NCBI GenBank assembly: GCA_035279785.1
Contig: DATEHC010000017.1
Span: 1-64,000 of the forward strand
DNA from: 40CM-4-65-16 sp035279785
Lineage (GTDB): Bacteria; Chloroflexota; Dormibacteria; Dormibacterales; Dormibacteraceae
Direction of reading: 5' to 3'
DNA: 64,000 bases
The position numbers and the translations under genes were made by a program. Every line of letters begins with the position of its first letter. Position 1 is the first letter of the stretch. Below the pieces are notes generated by a model that worked only from the letters and a program-made list of their open reading frames with translations, was not told where the DNA came from and did no database searches. This document shows, in pieces, positions 1 to 7,574 of this stretch.

Positions 1-9
1 AGATGAGAG

Positions 10-1827
10 ATGAGGTTTGATCGACGTTTCATTGGTGTCGCCGGCATCGTGGTCGCGCTCGCCTGGCCGCCGAGCACCACCGGGTTCGCCGCCGAGACGG
101 ATTCGCCAAGCCCACCGAGCCTGGGTGCGAACGTGTACGTCTTCGACCCCAGCATGCCGCAGAGCCAGATCCAGGCGACAGTCGATGCGGTGGCGGCGCA
201 GCAGGTCAACAACGAGTTCGGCCCCCAGCGCTACGCGCTGCTTTTCAAGCCCGGGACTTACGGAACTTCAACCAATCCCTTGAACTTCCAGGTTGGCTAC
301 TACACGGCTGTGGCGGGGTTGGGTCTCTCCCCGAACGACGTCGTCATCAACGGTTCGGTCTTCGTGCGCAACCGCTGTCTCGGCCCCGGCAACTGCGTCG
401 CGCTTGTGAATTTCTGGCGATCGTTGTCGAACCTGACCATCAACGTCACTACGCCGAACTTTGGCTGTTACTTCGGCGAGTTCTGGCCCGTGTCTCAAGC
501 CGCCCCGATGCGAAGGGTTCACGTCAACGGCTACATGAGCCTGATGGACTACTGCACCGGCCCATCATTCGCCAGCGGAGGGTTCATCGCCGACTCCGCG
601 TTCGATGGAGCCAGCATCACCAACGGTTCGCAGCAGCAATGGTTCACGAGAAACAGCACGGTCGATAAATGGAGCAACGGTGTCTGGAACCAGGTCTTCT
701 CGGGCGTGATCGGCGCGCCGGCGCAGTGCTTTCCATGCGGCAACTGGTACACCACGCTGCCGACGAGCCCGGTGACCCGCGAGGCACCGTTCCTTTACCT
801 GGACTCGAGCGGCGGGTACAACGTCTTCGTCCCCGCGGTGCAGCAGAACTCCTCAGGAACCTCGTGGAGCAGCGGGCCGACTCCGGGCAAATCGATTGCG
901 ATCGACAAATTCTTCATCGCGAAGCCCGGTGATTCAGCCGGCACAATCAATAAGGCGCTTCGCCGCGGCAAGAACCTCATCCTCACGCCCGGCATCTACG
1001 AGCTGAACAGTGCAATCAAGGTCACCCGACCAGATACGGTGGTGCTGGGCCTCGGGTTTCCGACCCTGATTCCAACCGAAGGCAATCCGTCCCTGACCGT
1101 CACCGGGGTGCGGGGGGCGCTGCTGTCGGGGCTTCTGTTTGACGCCGGCGCGAAGAGCTCTCCCGTCTTGCTGCAGCTGGGGGATCGCAATTCCAACGAC
1201 AGCGATGACTCGGATCCGTCCGTCCTGTCCGATGTCTTCTTCCGGATCGGCGGCGCGGCCGCAGGCAAGGCTACGGCGAGCCTCATCGTCAACAGCGACA
1301 ACACGATCCTCGACGACATCTGGGCCTGGCGCGCGGACCACGGCAACGGCGTCGGATGGACTACCAACACTGCAGACACGGGTGTGGTCATCAACGGCGA
1401 CAACGTGACCGCGTACGGGCTGTTCGTCGAGCACTACCAGAAGTACGAGGTGATCTGGAACGGGGACGCGGGCACCGACGTGTTCTTCCAGAACGAGATG
1501 CCTTACGACCCGCCGAGTCAGGCCGCGTGGATGGAGGCGCCCGGCGTCGACGGCTATGCGGCGTTCAAGGTCGCCAAGAGCGTGACCAGCTTCCGCGGCT
1601 ACGGCATGGGCAGCTACAGCTTCTTCAACCAGGGCGTCGACATCTTTGCGGAGCGGGCTTTCGAGGTACCGGACACCCTGCCCGCCGGAAGCCTGCACGA
1701 CCTGCTGACGATCTTCCTCGACAAGGTCCACGGCAAGGGCGGGATCAACCACGTGGTCAACGAGACCGGCGGATCTTCGACCGCGGCCAACGCGGACACG
1801 GTCGTCCCGGTGGTCAGCTACCCCTAG
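10..1827 (+). CDS. Secreted pectate-lyase-like / right-handed beta-helix protein
   Basis: A 605-residue protein with an N-terminal signal peptide (basic MRFDRR, then a hydrophobic run ending near GFAAE). The start of the mature protein (YVFDPSMP, then 'ALLFKPGTYG') resembles the opening of pectate-lyase-superfamily beta-helix domains. A second such unit follows near residue 305 (AGTINKALRRGKNLILTPGIYEL). Asn- and Gly-rich strands typical of helix rungs fill the rest. It is probably exported and binds or cleaves a polysaccharide. Homologues are often misnamed 'adenylyl cyclase' or 'coagulation factor 5/8', and I see no cyclase motif. The ATG at 10 is preceded by GAGAG. No catalytic residues can be assigned, so the substrate is unknown. 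Confidence 0.75.
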   Translation: MRFDRRFIGVAGIVVALAWPPSTTGFAAETDSPSPPSLGANVYVFDPSMPQSQIQATVDAVAAQQVNNEFGPQRYALLFKPGTYGTSTNPLNFQVGYYTAVAGLGLSPNDVVINGSVFVRNRCLGPGNCVALVNFWRSLSNLTINVTTPNFGCYFGEFWPVSQAAPMRRVHVNGYMSLMDYCTGPSFASGGFIADSAFDGASITNGSQQQWFTRNSTVDKWSNGVWNQVFSGVIGAPAQCFPCGNWYTTLPTSPVTREAPFLYLDSSGGYNVFVPAVQQNSSGTSWSSGPTPGKSIAIDKFFIAKPGDSAGTINKALRRGKNLILTPGIYELNSAIKVTRPDTVVLGLGFPTLIPTEGNPSLTVTGVRGALLSGLLFDAGAKSSPVLLQLGDRNSNDSDDSDPSVLSDVFFRIGGAAAGKATASLIVNSDNTILDDIWAWRADHGNGVGWTTNTADTGVVINGDNVTAYGLFVEHYQKYEVIWNGDAGTDVFFQNEMPYDPPSQAAWMEAPGVDGYAAFKVAKSVTSFRGYGMGSYSFFNQGVDIFAERAFEVPDTLPAGSLHDLLTIFLDKVHGKGGINHVVNETGGSSTAANADTVVPVVSYP

Positions 1828-1834
1828 ACATCAC

Positions 1835-1854
1835 GCGATAGTCCGGACTATCGC
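1835..1854. repeat. Perfect 20-bp palindrome, copy 1 of ATAGTCCGGACTAT element
   Basis: GCGATAGTCCGGACTATCGC is a perfect inverted repeat between the convergent stop codons of the beta-helix gene and adenine deaminase. The same core recurs at 1882-1893 and 60831-60852. It has no T-tract, so it is not a classical intrinsic terminator. A dimeric-protein binding site or a short dispersed palindromic repeat fits better. Confidence 0.75.
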
Positions 1855-1881
1855 CGGGTTGCCTCGTCCGGCACCGGTAGA

Positions 1882-1893
1882 TAGTCCGGACTA
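1882..1893. repeat. 12-bp core palindrome, copy 2 of ATAGTCCGGACTAT element
   Basis: TAGTCCGGACTA lies 28 bp after copy 1 and 10 bp from the adenine deaminase stop. Only the 12-bp core is symmetric here, while the other two copies extend to 20-22 bp. The copies at 1835 and 1882 may act as a pair. Confidence 0.65.
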
Positions 1894-1903
1894 ACTGCTG
1901 GCC

Positions 1904-3589
1904 CTAGTCGACCACGAGGGGGACGACCTCGAACCGGTTCACGTCGACGAGGCCTCGGTCGGTGATCTTCAGCTCCGGGATGACCGACAAAGCGAGGAAG
2001 CTCAAGCACATGAACGGCGCTTCCCAACGGACGCCGTTGCGCCGCAGGATCTTCTCCAGGCCCAGCATCTCCTCGTGCACCGCGCCAAGCGGCGCGTCGC
2101 TCATGAGACCCGCGATCGGGAGGGCGAGCTCTCCGCGCACCTCTCCGCCGTCGGCGACGACGATGCCGCCGCCGATCTCGGCGAGCCGGCGCACGCACGC
2201 CAGCATGTCGCGGTCGTCGACGCCCATGACAACGACGTTGTGAGCGTCATGCGCCACCGTCGACGCGAACGCGCCCCTCTGCAGTCCTACGTTGGTCGCG
2301 AAGCCGACGCCCACGCGGCCGGTCGCGTGGTGACGCTCGACCACTGCGATCTTGACCAGGTCGCGAGCCAGGTCCGCGACCATCTCGCCATCGCTCAGGG
2401 TGGGCTCGACCACGTCGACGCCGGTGATCAGCTGGCCGGGGATCACGCGCATCACACGCACGTGGCGGGCCCGGCCGCGAACTGCGAAGCAGTCGTCGGC
2501 GATCGCGCCCATGTTCACCGTCTGCCGCACCCACTCGGGAATCTCGATCGGCTCGTGCACGGGCTCGACGCCGCGCTTGAACACCTGCCGGACCTTGAAG
2601 GTGGGCAGGTCGTCCAGCACGACGATGTCCGCCTGATAGCCGGGGGCGATCGCGCCGAGGTGGGCGAGGCCGTGGTACTGGGCCGCGTTGAGGGTCGCCA
2701 TCACCAACGCGTCTTCCACGCGAACGCCGTGCTCGGCCGCGACCCGAAGGATCTGGTCGATATGACCCTCGTCGACCAGGAAGACCGGCTCGCGGTCGTC
2801 GGTGCAGAACATGCACCGCTCCGGCCCGTACTCGCGCACCAGCGGAAGCAGGTCGACCAGGTTTCGGGCCGCCGAACCCTCGCGGAGCATCACCCACATC
2901 CCGAGCCGGCGCTTCTCGAGCGCCTCCTCGTAGGTCGCGCATTCGTGGTCTGACGCGATGCCCGCCGCGAGGTAGGCGTTGAGCGCGCGGCCGCGCACGC
3001 CGGGAGCGTGTCCGTCGACGTGTTCGGTGAGACCCGTCGCCAGTTTCGCGAGCTCGGAGGGCCGGCCGGCGATGACGCCGGGGAAATTCATCATCTCGGC
3101 CACGCCGATCACGCGGCTGCGCCGCAGCAGACCGGCGAGGTCGCCCTCGGTGAATGGGCGCCGCGGCGATTCAAGCGGCGACGCCGGGACGCACGACGGC
3201 GCCATCACGAAGACGTCGAGGGGGACCTGGTCGCAGGCATCCAGCAGCCAGTGCACGCCGTCGGTGCCGAGCACGTTCGCGATCTCGTGCGGGTCGGCGA
3301 CCACGGCCGTCGTCCCGTGAGGCAGCACTGCACGCGAGAACTGGTCGACCATGAGCTTGGACGACTCGATGTGGACGTGGGCGTCGATGAAGCCCGGCAC
3401 CACGTGAGCGCCGCGCACGTCGACCGTCTGCTTTCCCTCGTACGAGCCGAGCCCGGCGATGTAGCCGTCGGCGATCGCCACGTCGGTGTCCATCCACTCC
3501 CGGGTGAACACGGACAAGACCTTGCCGCCGGTCAGAACGAGGTCGGCCGGCTCGTCGCCGCGGGCCACTGCGAGCCGTCGAGCGATCAT
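1904..3589 (-). CDS. ade: Adenine deaminase
   Basis: A 561-residue amidohydrolase predicted to deaminate adenine to hypoxanthine for purine salvage. The N-terminal composite barrel edge is followed by the metal-binding HVH motif at residues 71-73 (PGFIDAHVHIESS), the DPHE segment, SDHEC and the FCTDD aspartate motif, in the order usual for Ade. The C-terminal region (VDVVEPTLSDGEM onward) matches the Ade-specific domain. I place the start at the ATG at 3589 (MIARRLAVARGDEP). The open frame runs 49 codons further upstream, but that part has no Ade character. It is divergent from the carbonic anhydrase gene. Confidence 0.9.
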   Translation of the reverse strand: MIARRLAVARGDEPADLVLTGGKVLSVFTREWMDTDVAIADGYIAGLGSYEGKQTVDVRGAHVVPGFIDAHVHIESSKLMVDQFSRAVLPHGTTAVVADPHEIANVLGTDGVHWLLDACDQVPLDVFVMAPSCVPASPLESPRRPFTEGDLAGLLRRSRVIGVAEMMNFPGVIAGRPSELAKLATGLTEHVDGHAPGVRGRALNAYLAAGIASDHECATYEEALEKRRLGMWVMLREGSAARNLVDLLPLVREYGPERCMFCTDDREPVFLVDEGHIDQILRVAAEHGVRVEDALVMATLNAAQYHGLAHLGAIAPGYQADIVVLDDLPTFKVRQVFKRGVEPVHEPIEIPEWVRQTVNMGAIADDCFAVRGRARHVRVMRVIPGQLITGVDVVEPTLSDGEMVADLARDLVKIAVVERHHATGRVGVGFATNVGLQRGAFASTVAHDAHNVVVMGVDDRDMLACVRRLAEIGGGIVVADGGEVRGELALPIAGLMSDAPLGAVHEEMLGLEKILRRNGVRWEAPFMCLSFLALSVIPELKITDRGLVDVNRFEVVPLVVD

Positions 3590-3759
3590 TTGACACGAGA
3601 GTATTGCGCACCCCAAACTGTTTCGAAGGCCATGCACAGATCGACTCGCGTCCTGACACGGCGGCGCGCCGTCGATCACGCCGGCTGCAGCACCTGCCTC
3701 TGTAGTTAGCCGGCCCACGACCCGACTTACTTCCAATCCATCTCAGGAGGCAGCACGCC
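3590..3759. promoter_or_regulatory. Divergent intergenic region between ade and carbonic anhydrase
   Basis: This 170-bp non-coding stretch separates the two divergent starts and must hold both promoters. AGGAGG sits about 7 bp before the carbonic anhydrase ATG. I could not assign convincing -35/-10 pairs or a riboswitch-like fold. Confidence 0.5.
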
Positions 3760-4266
3760 ATGAGCAACACCGACGATCTCGTACGCAACAACGAGGAGTA
3801 CGCCCGCTCGTTCAAGAAGGGCGACCTTCCGCTCCCGCCCGCCAAGCAGGTGGCGGTCGTGGCCTGCATGGATGCACGGCTTGACGTGCACAAGATCCTC
3901 GGCCTACAGGAAGGCGACGCTCACGTGATTCGCAACGCCGGCGGTGCCGTGACCGACGACGCCATCCGATCGCTCGCGATCTCGCAGCGGCTGCTCGGGA
4001 CGAAGGAGATCATCCTGATCCACCACACGGATTGCGGAATGCTCACGTTCACCGACGACCAGGTGAAGAGCCAGATCGAATCGGAGACCGGGATCCGCCC
4101 GCAATTCGCGCTCGAGGCATTCAAGGACCTCGACGAGGACGTCAAGCAGTCGATCGCACGCATCAAGGCGAGCCCCTTCGTCCCGCGCAAGGACAAGATC
4201 CGCGGGTTCGTCTACGACGTTAAGACCGGGCGCCTCAACGAAGTAGGAGTCGCGGCGGCCGTCTAG
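3760..4266 (+). CDS. Beta-class carbonic anhydrase
   Basis: A 168-residue enzyme predicted to interconvert CO2 and bicarbonate using zinc. Zn ligands are visible as C36 (ACMDAR), H89 and C92 (HHTDCGM), with the Asp38/Arg40 dyad of beta-CAs. The short length without N-terminal extension resembles the small mycobacterial beta-CA group. A strong ribosome site (AGGAGG) supports the ATG at 3760. Its stop overlaps that of the convergent GH3 lipoprotein gene by 4 bp. No signal peptide is present, so it should be cytoplasmic. Confidence 0.93.
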   Translation: MSNTDDLVRNNEEYARSFKKGDLPLPPAKQVAVVACMDARLDVHKILGLQEGDAHVIRNAGGAVTDDAIRSLAISQRLLGTKEIILIHHTDCGMLTFTDDQVKSQIESETGIRPQFALEAFKDLDEDVKQSIARIKASPFVPRKDKIRGFVYDVKTGRLNEVGVAAAV

Positions 4267-5321
4267 CTTTTCGACAACTGAGTCAGGGCCGCCACCGCGT
4301 CGTCCAGCCTCTGGCGGGGCAGGCGGCCCGACTCGACCGCGGACTTGATCGCCTCGTACGTCGCATCCGCGACCGACAGATCGTGCGCGACCATGACCAT
4401 GTCGCCGCCCGCCGCGAGAAACTGCACCGCAGCTTCCGGCGTGGGCGTGCTCGAAGTGATCGCGCCCATCTCCATGTCGTCCGAAAGTATCGCGCCGTGG
4501 AACTTGAGGTCGCCCCGCAGGAAGTTGTAGGTGTTCGGCGACAGGTCCGCCGAGCGGTGCGCGTCGATCGCGGGGTAGAAGAGGTGGCCGATCAAGACAA
4601 AGTCGGTTTCATGCTGGATTGCGGCTTGGAACGGGAGCCAGTCGCGCGCACGCAGCGTCGGGATGTCCTCGTCGATTCGCGGGAGAGTCATCTCCGAGCT
4701 GACGCTCGTGGCCCCGTGACCGGGGAAGTGCTTCGAGGCTGAGAGCATTCCGGCGGCGTGGATCCCATCGACCACCGGGCCGATAGAGCTTGCGACCGAG
4801 GCCGGGTCCGTGCCGTAGCACCGGCCCCACATCACGGATGACGAATCCGAGCACACGTCCGACACCGGCCCGAGGTCCACGTCGAAGCCGAGGCCCTTCA
4901 AGGCCGTGGCCATCTGGGTCGTCGACGCCTGACCGACCGGCATCGGCGCACACGGCACTGACGCGGCAGCGAGACAGACCTGCCCGCCTTCCTGGTCGGT
5001 CGCGGCGAGCAGGCGGTGCCGTGAGGGGGCACGCAGCCGCGCGATGGTCGAGGAAAGTCCGTCGTCCGTGGTGGCGTTCCGGTTGAGGTTGACGATCAAG
5101 AGACCGCCGTACTGATGCGCCTGGAAGTCGGCAACCACCGCATCCGTCAGCGCACCCCGGAAGCCGACCATCATCACGGCGCCGATCTCCTCGTCGAGCG
5201 ACATCGGGGGCGGCGACGCAGGCGTTTGCTTCGTGGGCGTGGGCGTGGGCGTGGCCGGCCCAGGTTGCGAGCCGCACGCGGCCGCGACCAGAAGCAAAGC
5301 GACCAGTGCCCTTGCTCTCAC
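4263..5321 (-). CDS. GH3-family lipoprotein, NagZ-like, atypical catalytic loop
   Basis: A 352-residue family 3 glycoside hydrolase-like protein. It has a lipoprotein signal peptide with lipobox cysteine C16 (VAAAC), then a Pro/Thr tether (PTPTPTPT), so it should be membrane-anchored outside the cytoplasm. The barrel carries KHFPGHG (197-203) and an SDDMEM strand with the candidate nucleophile D281. The loop that in NagZ reads D-S-H, which supplies the His/Asp acid-base dyad, reads S-S-E here (208-210). Compare the canonical copy at 24057-25424. It may have altered chemistry, use Glu as the acid, or be non-catalytic. The start is GTG. It lies 8 bp downstream of the aminotransferase gene and is probably co-transcribed with it. 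Confidence 0.85.
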   Translation of the reverse strand: MRARALVALLLVAAACGSQPGPATPTPTPTKQTPASPPPMSLDEEIGAVMMVGFRGALTDAVVADFQAHQYGGLLIVNLNRNATTDDGLSSTIARLRAPSRHRLLAATDQEGGQVCLAAASVPCAPMPVGQASTTQMATALKGLGFDVDLGPVSDVCSDSSSVMWGRCYGTDPASVASSIGPVVDGIHAAGMLSASKHFPGHGATSVSSEMTLPRIDEDIPTLRARDWLPFQAAIQHETDFVLIGHLFYPAIDAHRSADLSPNTYNFLRGDLKFHGAILSDDMEMGAITSSTPTPEAAVQFLAAGGDMVMVAHDLSVADATYEAIKSAVESGRLPRQRLDDAVAALTQLSKS

Positions 5322-5329
5322 GCTGAGCT

Positions 5330-6694
5330 TTAACGGGCCGCTCGTGCGGTCGGTTCCCCGGCCTCCCAGCGCGGCTTCAGCTCAGCTACCGATGCGTCCA
5401 CTGCATCGACGAACTGCTGCAGGTCGTCCTCGCCCATCACGGTCGACAGCGCGCCCATGCCGCGCGGGGCAAGAAGGACGCCGTGGTTGACGAGGGTGAG
5501 GAAGAAATCCTTCGACCGCTTCTTGTCCGCCCCCGCGACCCCGCGGTAGTCGACGACCGGACGGTCGGTGAAGTGGAGGGCGAACAGCGACCCCACGGAG
5601 TTGACCTGCACCGGCACGTCATGCGACGCGAAGACCTCGACGAGCATCTCGGCCACCCGCCCGCCCTTGCGATTGAGGTCCTGGTACACGTCGGGCGTCA
5701 GCTCGTTCATAGCCGCGAGGCCCGCGGCCATGCCGAGCGGGTTGCCGTTGTACGTGCCGCCGTGGGCGATGCTGTCCTCGCGCCGCGGGTCGAGCATCTC
5801 CATCACGTCCGCGCGGCCGCCGAACGCCGCGACCGGCAGCCCGCCGCCGATGATCTTGCCCATCGTCGTGAGGTCGGGGGTGATGCCATAAAGCTGCTGC
5901 GCGCCTCCGGGCGCAACGCGAAGCGAGATCACCTCGTCGAAGATGAGCAGCATCCCGAGCTCTTGCGTAAGCGAGCGGAGCCGGCGGAGAAACTCGGGGG
6001 TCGCGGCGATGACGCCGCCGGCGCCGATGACCGGCTCGAGTATCACGGCCGCGACCTGCGCCCCTTCGCGGCGCAGGATTGCCTCGGCCGCATCCGGGTT
6101 GTTGAAGGGCAGCACGACCGTCTGCTCGAGGGCCCACCGCGGTGTGCCGATGGAGTCCGGTCGCGCGAGCGGCGCATCGGGTGGTCCGGCTTCGGACAGC
6201 GCCGGGTGCGTGCTCACCTCGGCCTGGTCGTGCGTGCCGTGATAGCCGCCTTCCATGCGCGCGATCTTCGGCCGGCCCGTGAACGCGCGGGCCAGCCGCA
6301 TCGCGAACATCGTCGCCTCGGTGCCCGAGTTGCAGAAACGAACCGCGTCGAGGCTCGGCACGCGCTCGCACAGGAGCGTCGCAAGCTGCACTTCCAACGG
6401 GTTGGCGGCGGCGAAGGCCGTGCCTCGCTCGGCCTGCTTGCGAATCGCCTCGACGACCCTGGGATGCGCGTGGCCGAGGATCATCGCCGTGTAGTTGCCG
6501 AGCATGTCGATGCGCTCGGTCCCGTCGACGTCCCAGATGCGGCAGCCCAGGCCGCGGTCGATGTACAGCGGGTAGGGATCGAAGTAGGTCGTCGTCCGCG
6601 TCGTGCCGCCGGGCATCGCGGCCGCGGCCCTCTCGTGGAGCGCACGCGAACCGGGCGTGGTGCGGCGGTAGATCGCCTCCGGATCGTCCGACAC
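5330..6694 (-). CDS. Class III aminotransferase, glutamate-1-semialdehyde aminomutase-like
   Basis: A 454-residue PLP enzyme of fold type I. It shows the HemL-like opening (PGGTTRTTTYFDPYP), the FCNSGTEATMFAMRLARA cofactor-binding helix, the LIFDEVISLR Asp and the Schiff-base lysine in TTMGKIIGGGLPV. It resembles HemL paralogues annotated as aspartate aminotransferase family proteins more than true HemL, and there is no haem-synthesis context, so the substrate is uncertain. Start choice: GTG at 6694 (MSDDPEAIYRR). An in-frame ATG at 6721 would make its start codon overlap the divergent hydrolase ATG at 6720. It is followed after 8 bp by the GH3 lipoprotein gene. Confidence 0.85.
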   Translation of the reverse strand: MSDDPEAIYRRTTPGSRALHERAAAAMPGGTTRTTTYFDPYPLYIDRGLGCRIWDVDGTERIDMLGNYTAMILGHAHPRVVEAIRKQAERGTAFAAANPLEVQLATLLCERVPSLDAVRFCNSGTEATMFAMRLARAFTGRPKIARMEGGYHGTHDQAEVSTHPALSEAGPPDAPLARPDSIGTPRWALEQTVVLPFNNPDAAEAILRREGAQVAAVILEPVIGAGGVIAATPEFLRRLRSLTQELGMLLIFDEVISLRVAPGGAQQLYGITPDLTTMGKIIGGGLPVAAFGGRADVMEMLDPRREDSIAHGGTYNGNPLGMAAGLAAMNELTPDVYQDLNRKGGRVAEMLVEVFASHDVPVQVNSVGSLFALHFTDRPVVDYRGVAGADKKRSKDFFLTLVNHGVLLAPRGMGALSTVMGEDDLQQFVDAVDASVAELKPRWEAGEPTARAAR

Positions 6695-6719
6695 TGACGA
6701 TTTACGATACAGGCGCGTC

Positions 6720-7574
6720 ATGAGCCTCACCGCACCCGATCGCGTCGCAACCGTCGCCGACCAGGTTGCGCGCGCCAACTCGTCGGGACGCACGCCGGTG
6801 GTCTTCATCCACGGCCTGTGGCTGCTGCCGAGCAGCTGGGACCGCTGGGCGGCCATGTTCGAGGAGGCGGGATTCAGCGCCGTCAAGCCCGGCTGGCCGG
6901 ACGACCCGCAAACAGTCGCTGAGGCGCGGGCCCATCCCGAGGTGTTCGCGCGCAAGACCGTCGGACAGGTGGCCGACCACATGGAGGCGGTGATCCGGCA
7001 GCTGACCAGGAAGCCCGCGGTCGTGGGCCACTCTTTCGGCGGTCTGCTCACCCAGATGGTTGCGGGCCGCGGGCTTTCCGCCGCGTCGGTGGCGATCGAT
7101 CCAGCGCCATTTCGGGGAGTGCTGCCGCTGCCGTTCTCGGCGCTGAAGTCGGCATCGCCCGTGCTCTTGAATCCCGCAAACCGAGGACGGTCGGTGATGC
7201 TCACCTTCGACCAGTTTCGCTACGGGTGGACGAGCAACCTCAGCGAGCGCGAGGGGAAGGAGCTGTACGACGAGTTCCACGTCCCCGGCCCCGGAGCGCC
7301 GCTCTTCCAGGCCGCATTTGCCAATGTCAACCCGGGGACGCAGGTGAAGGTCGACACGATGAATCCCGCCCGCGGGCCGCTGCTGATCATCGAAGGCGAT
7401 GCGGACCATACGGTCCCCTGGAGCATCGCCAACGCCTCGTACGGACGGCAAAAGCGCAACCCGGGGGTGACCGAGATCCACAGGATGCCAGGCCTCGGCC
7501 ACTCGCTCGTCATCGACGGCGGGTGGCGCAACGTCGCGGAGGTCGCGCTGGCATTCCTGAAGCGCTTCCTCTGA
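6720..7574 (+). CDS. Alpha/beta hydrolase
   Basis: A 284-residue serine hydrolase. It has the oxyanion motif HG at 31-32 (VVFIHGLWLLPSSW), the nucleophile elbow GHSFGG with Ser105, a late acid in IEGDADHTVP and the C-terminal catalytic His in MPGLGHSL. There is no signal peptide. Loss of the ancestral lid insert and an IEGD-type acid strand fit esterases or haloalkane-dehalogenase relatives, but the substrate cannot be predicted. The threonine synthase frame begins at or just before its stop codon, which suggests translational coupling. Confidence 0.85.
   Translation: MSLTAPDRVATVADQVARANSSGRTPVVFIHGLWLLPSSWDRWAAMFEEAGFSAVKPGWPDDPQTVAEARAHPEVFARKTVGQVADHMEAVIRQLTRKPAVVGHSFGGLLTQMVAGRGLSAASVAIDPAPFRGVLPLPFSALKSASPVLLNPANRGRSVMLTFDQFRYGWTSNLSEREGKELYDEFHVPGPGAPLFQAAFANVNPGTQVKVDTMNPARGPLLIIEGDADHTVPWSIANASYGRQKRNPGVTEIHRMPGLGHSLVIDGGWRNVAEVALAFLKRFL

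Noticed and set aside
934..1752. 272-codon minus-strand frame opposite the beta-helix gene
   Set aside because: It is antisense to a gene with a signal peptide and clear fold motifs; its translation has no recognisable motif, as expected of GC-rich shadow frames.
2075..2953. 292-codon plus-strand frame opposite adenine deaminase
   Set aside because: Antisense to ade; His/Asp/Val-rich sequence without domain motifs.
5232..5254. GTGGGC repeats resembling a minisatellite
   Set aside because: They simply encode the Pro-Thr tether of the GH3 lipoprotein.
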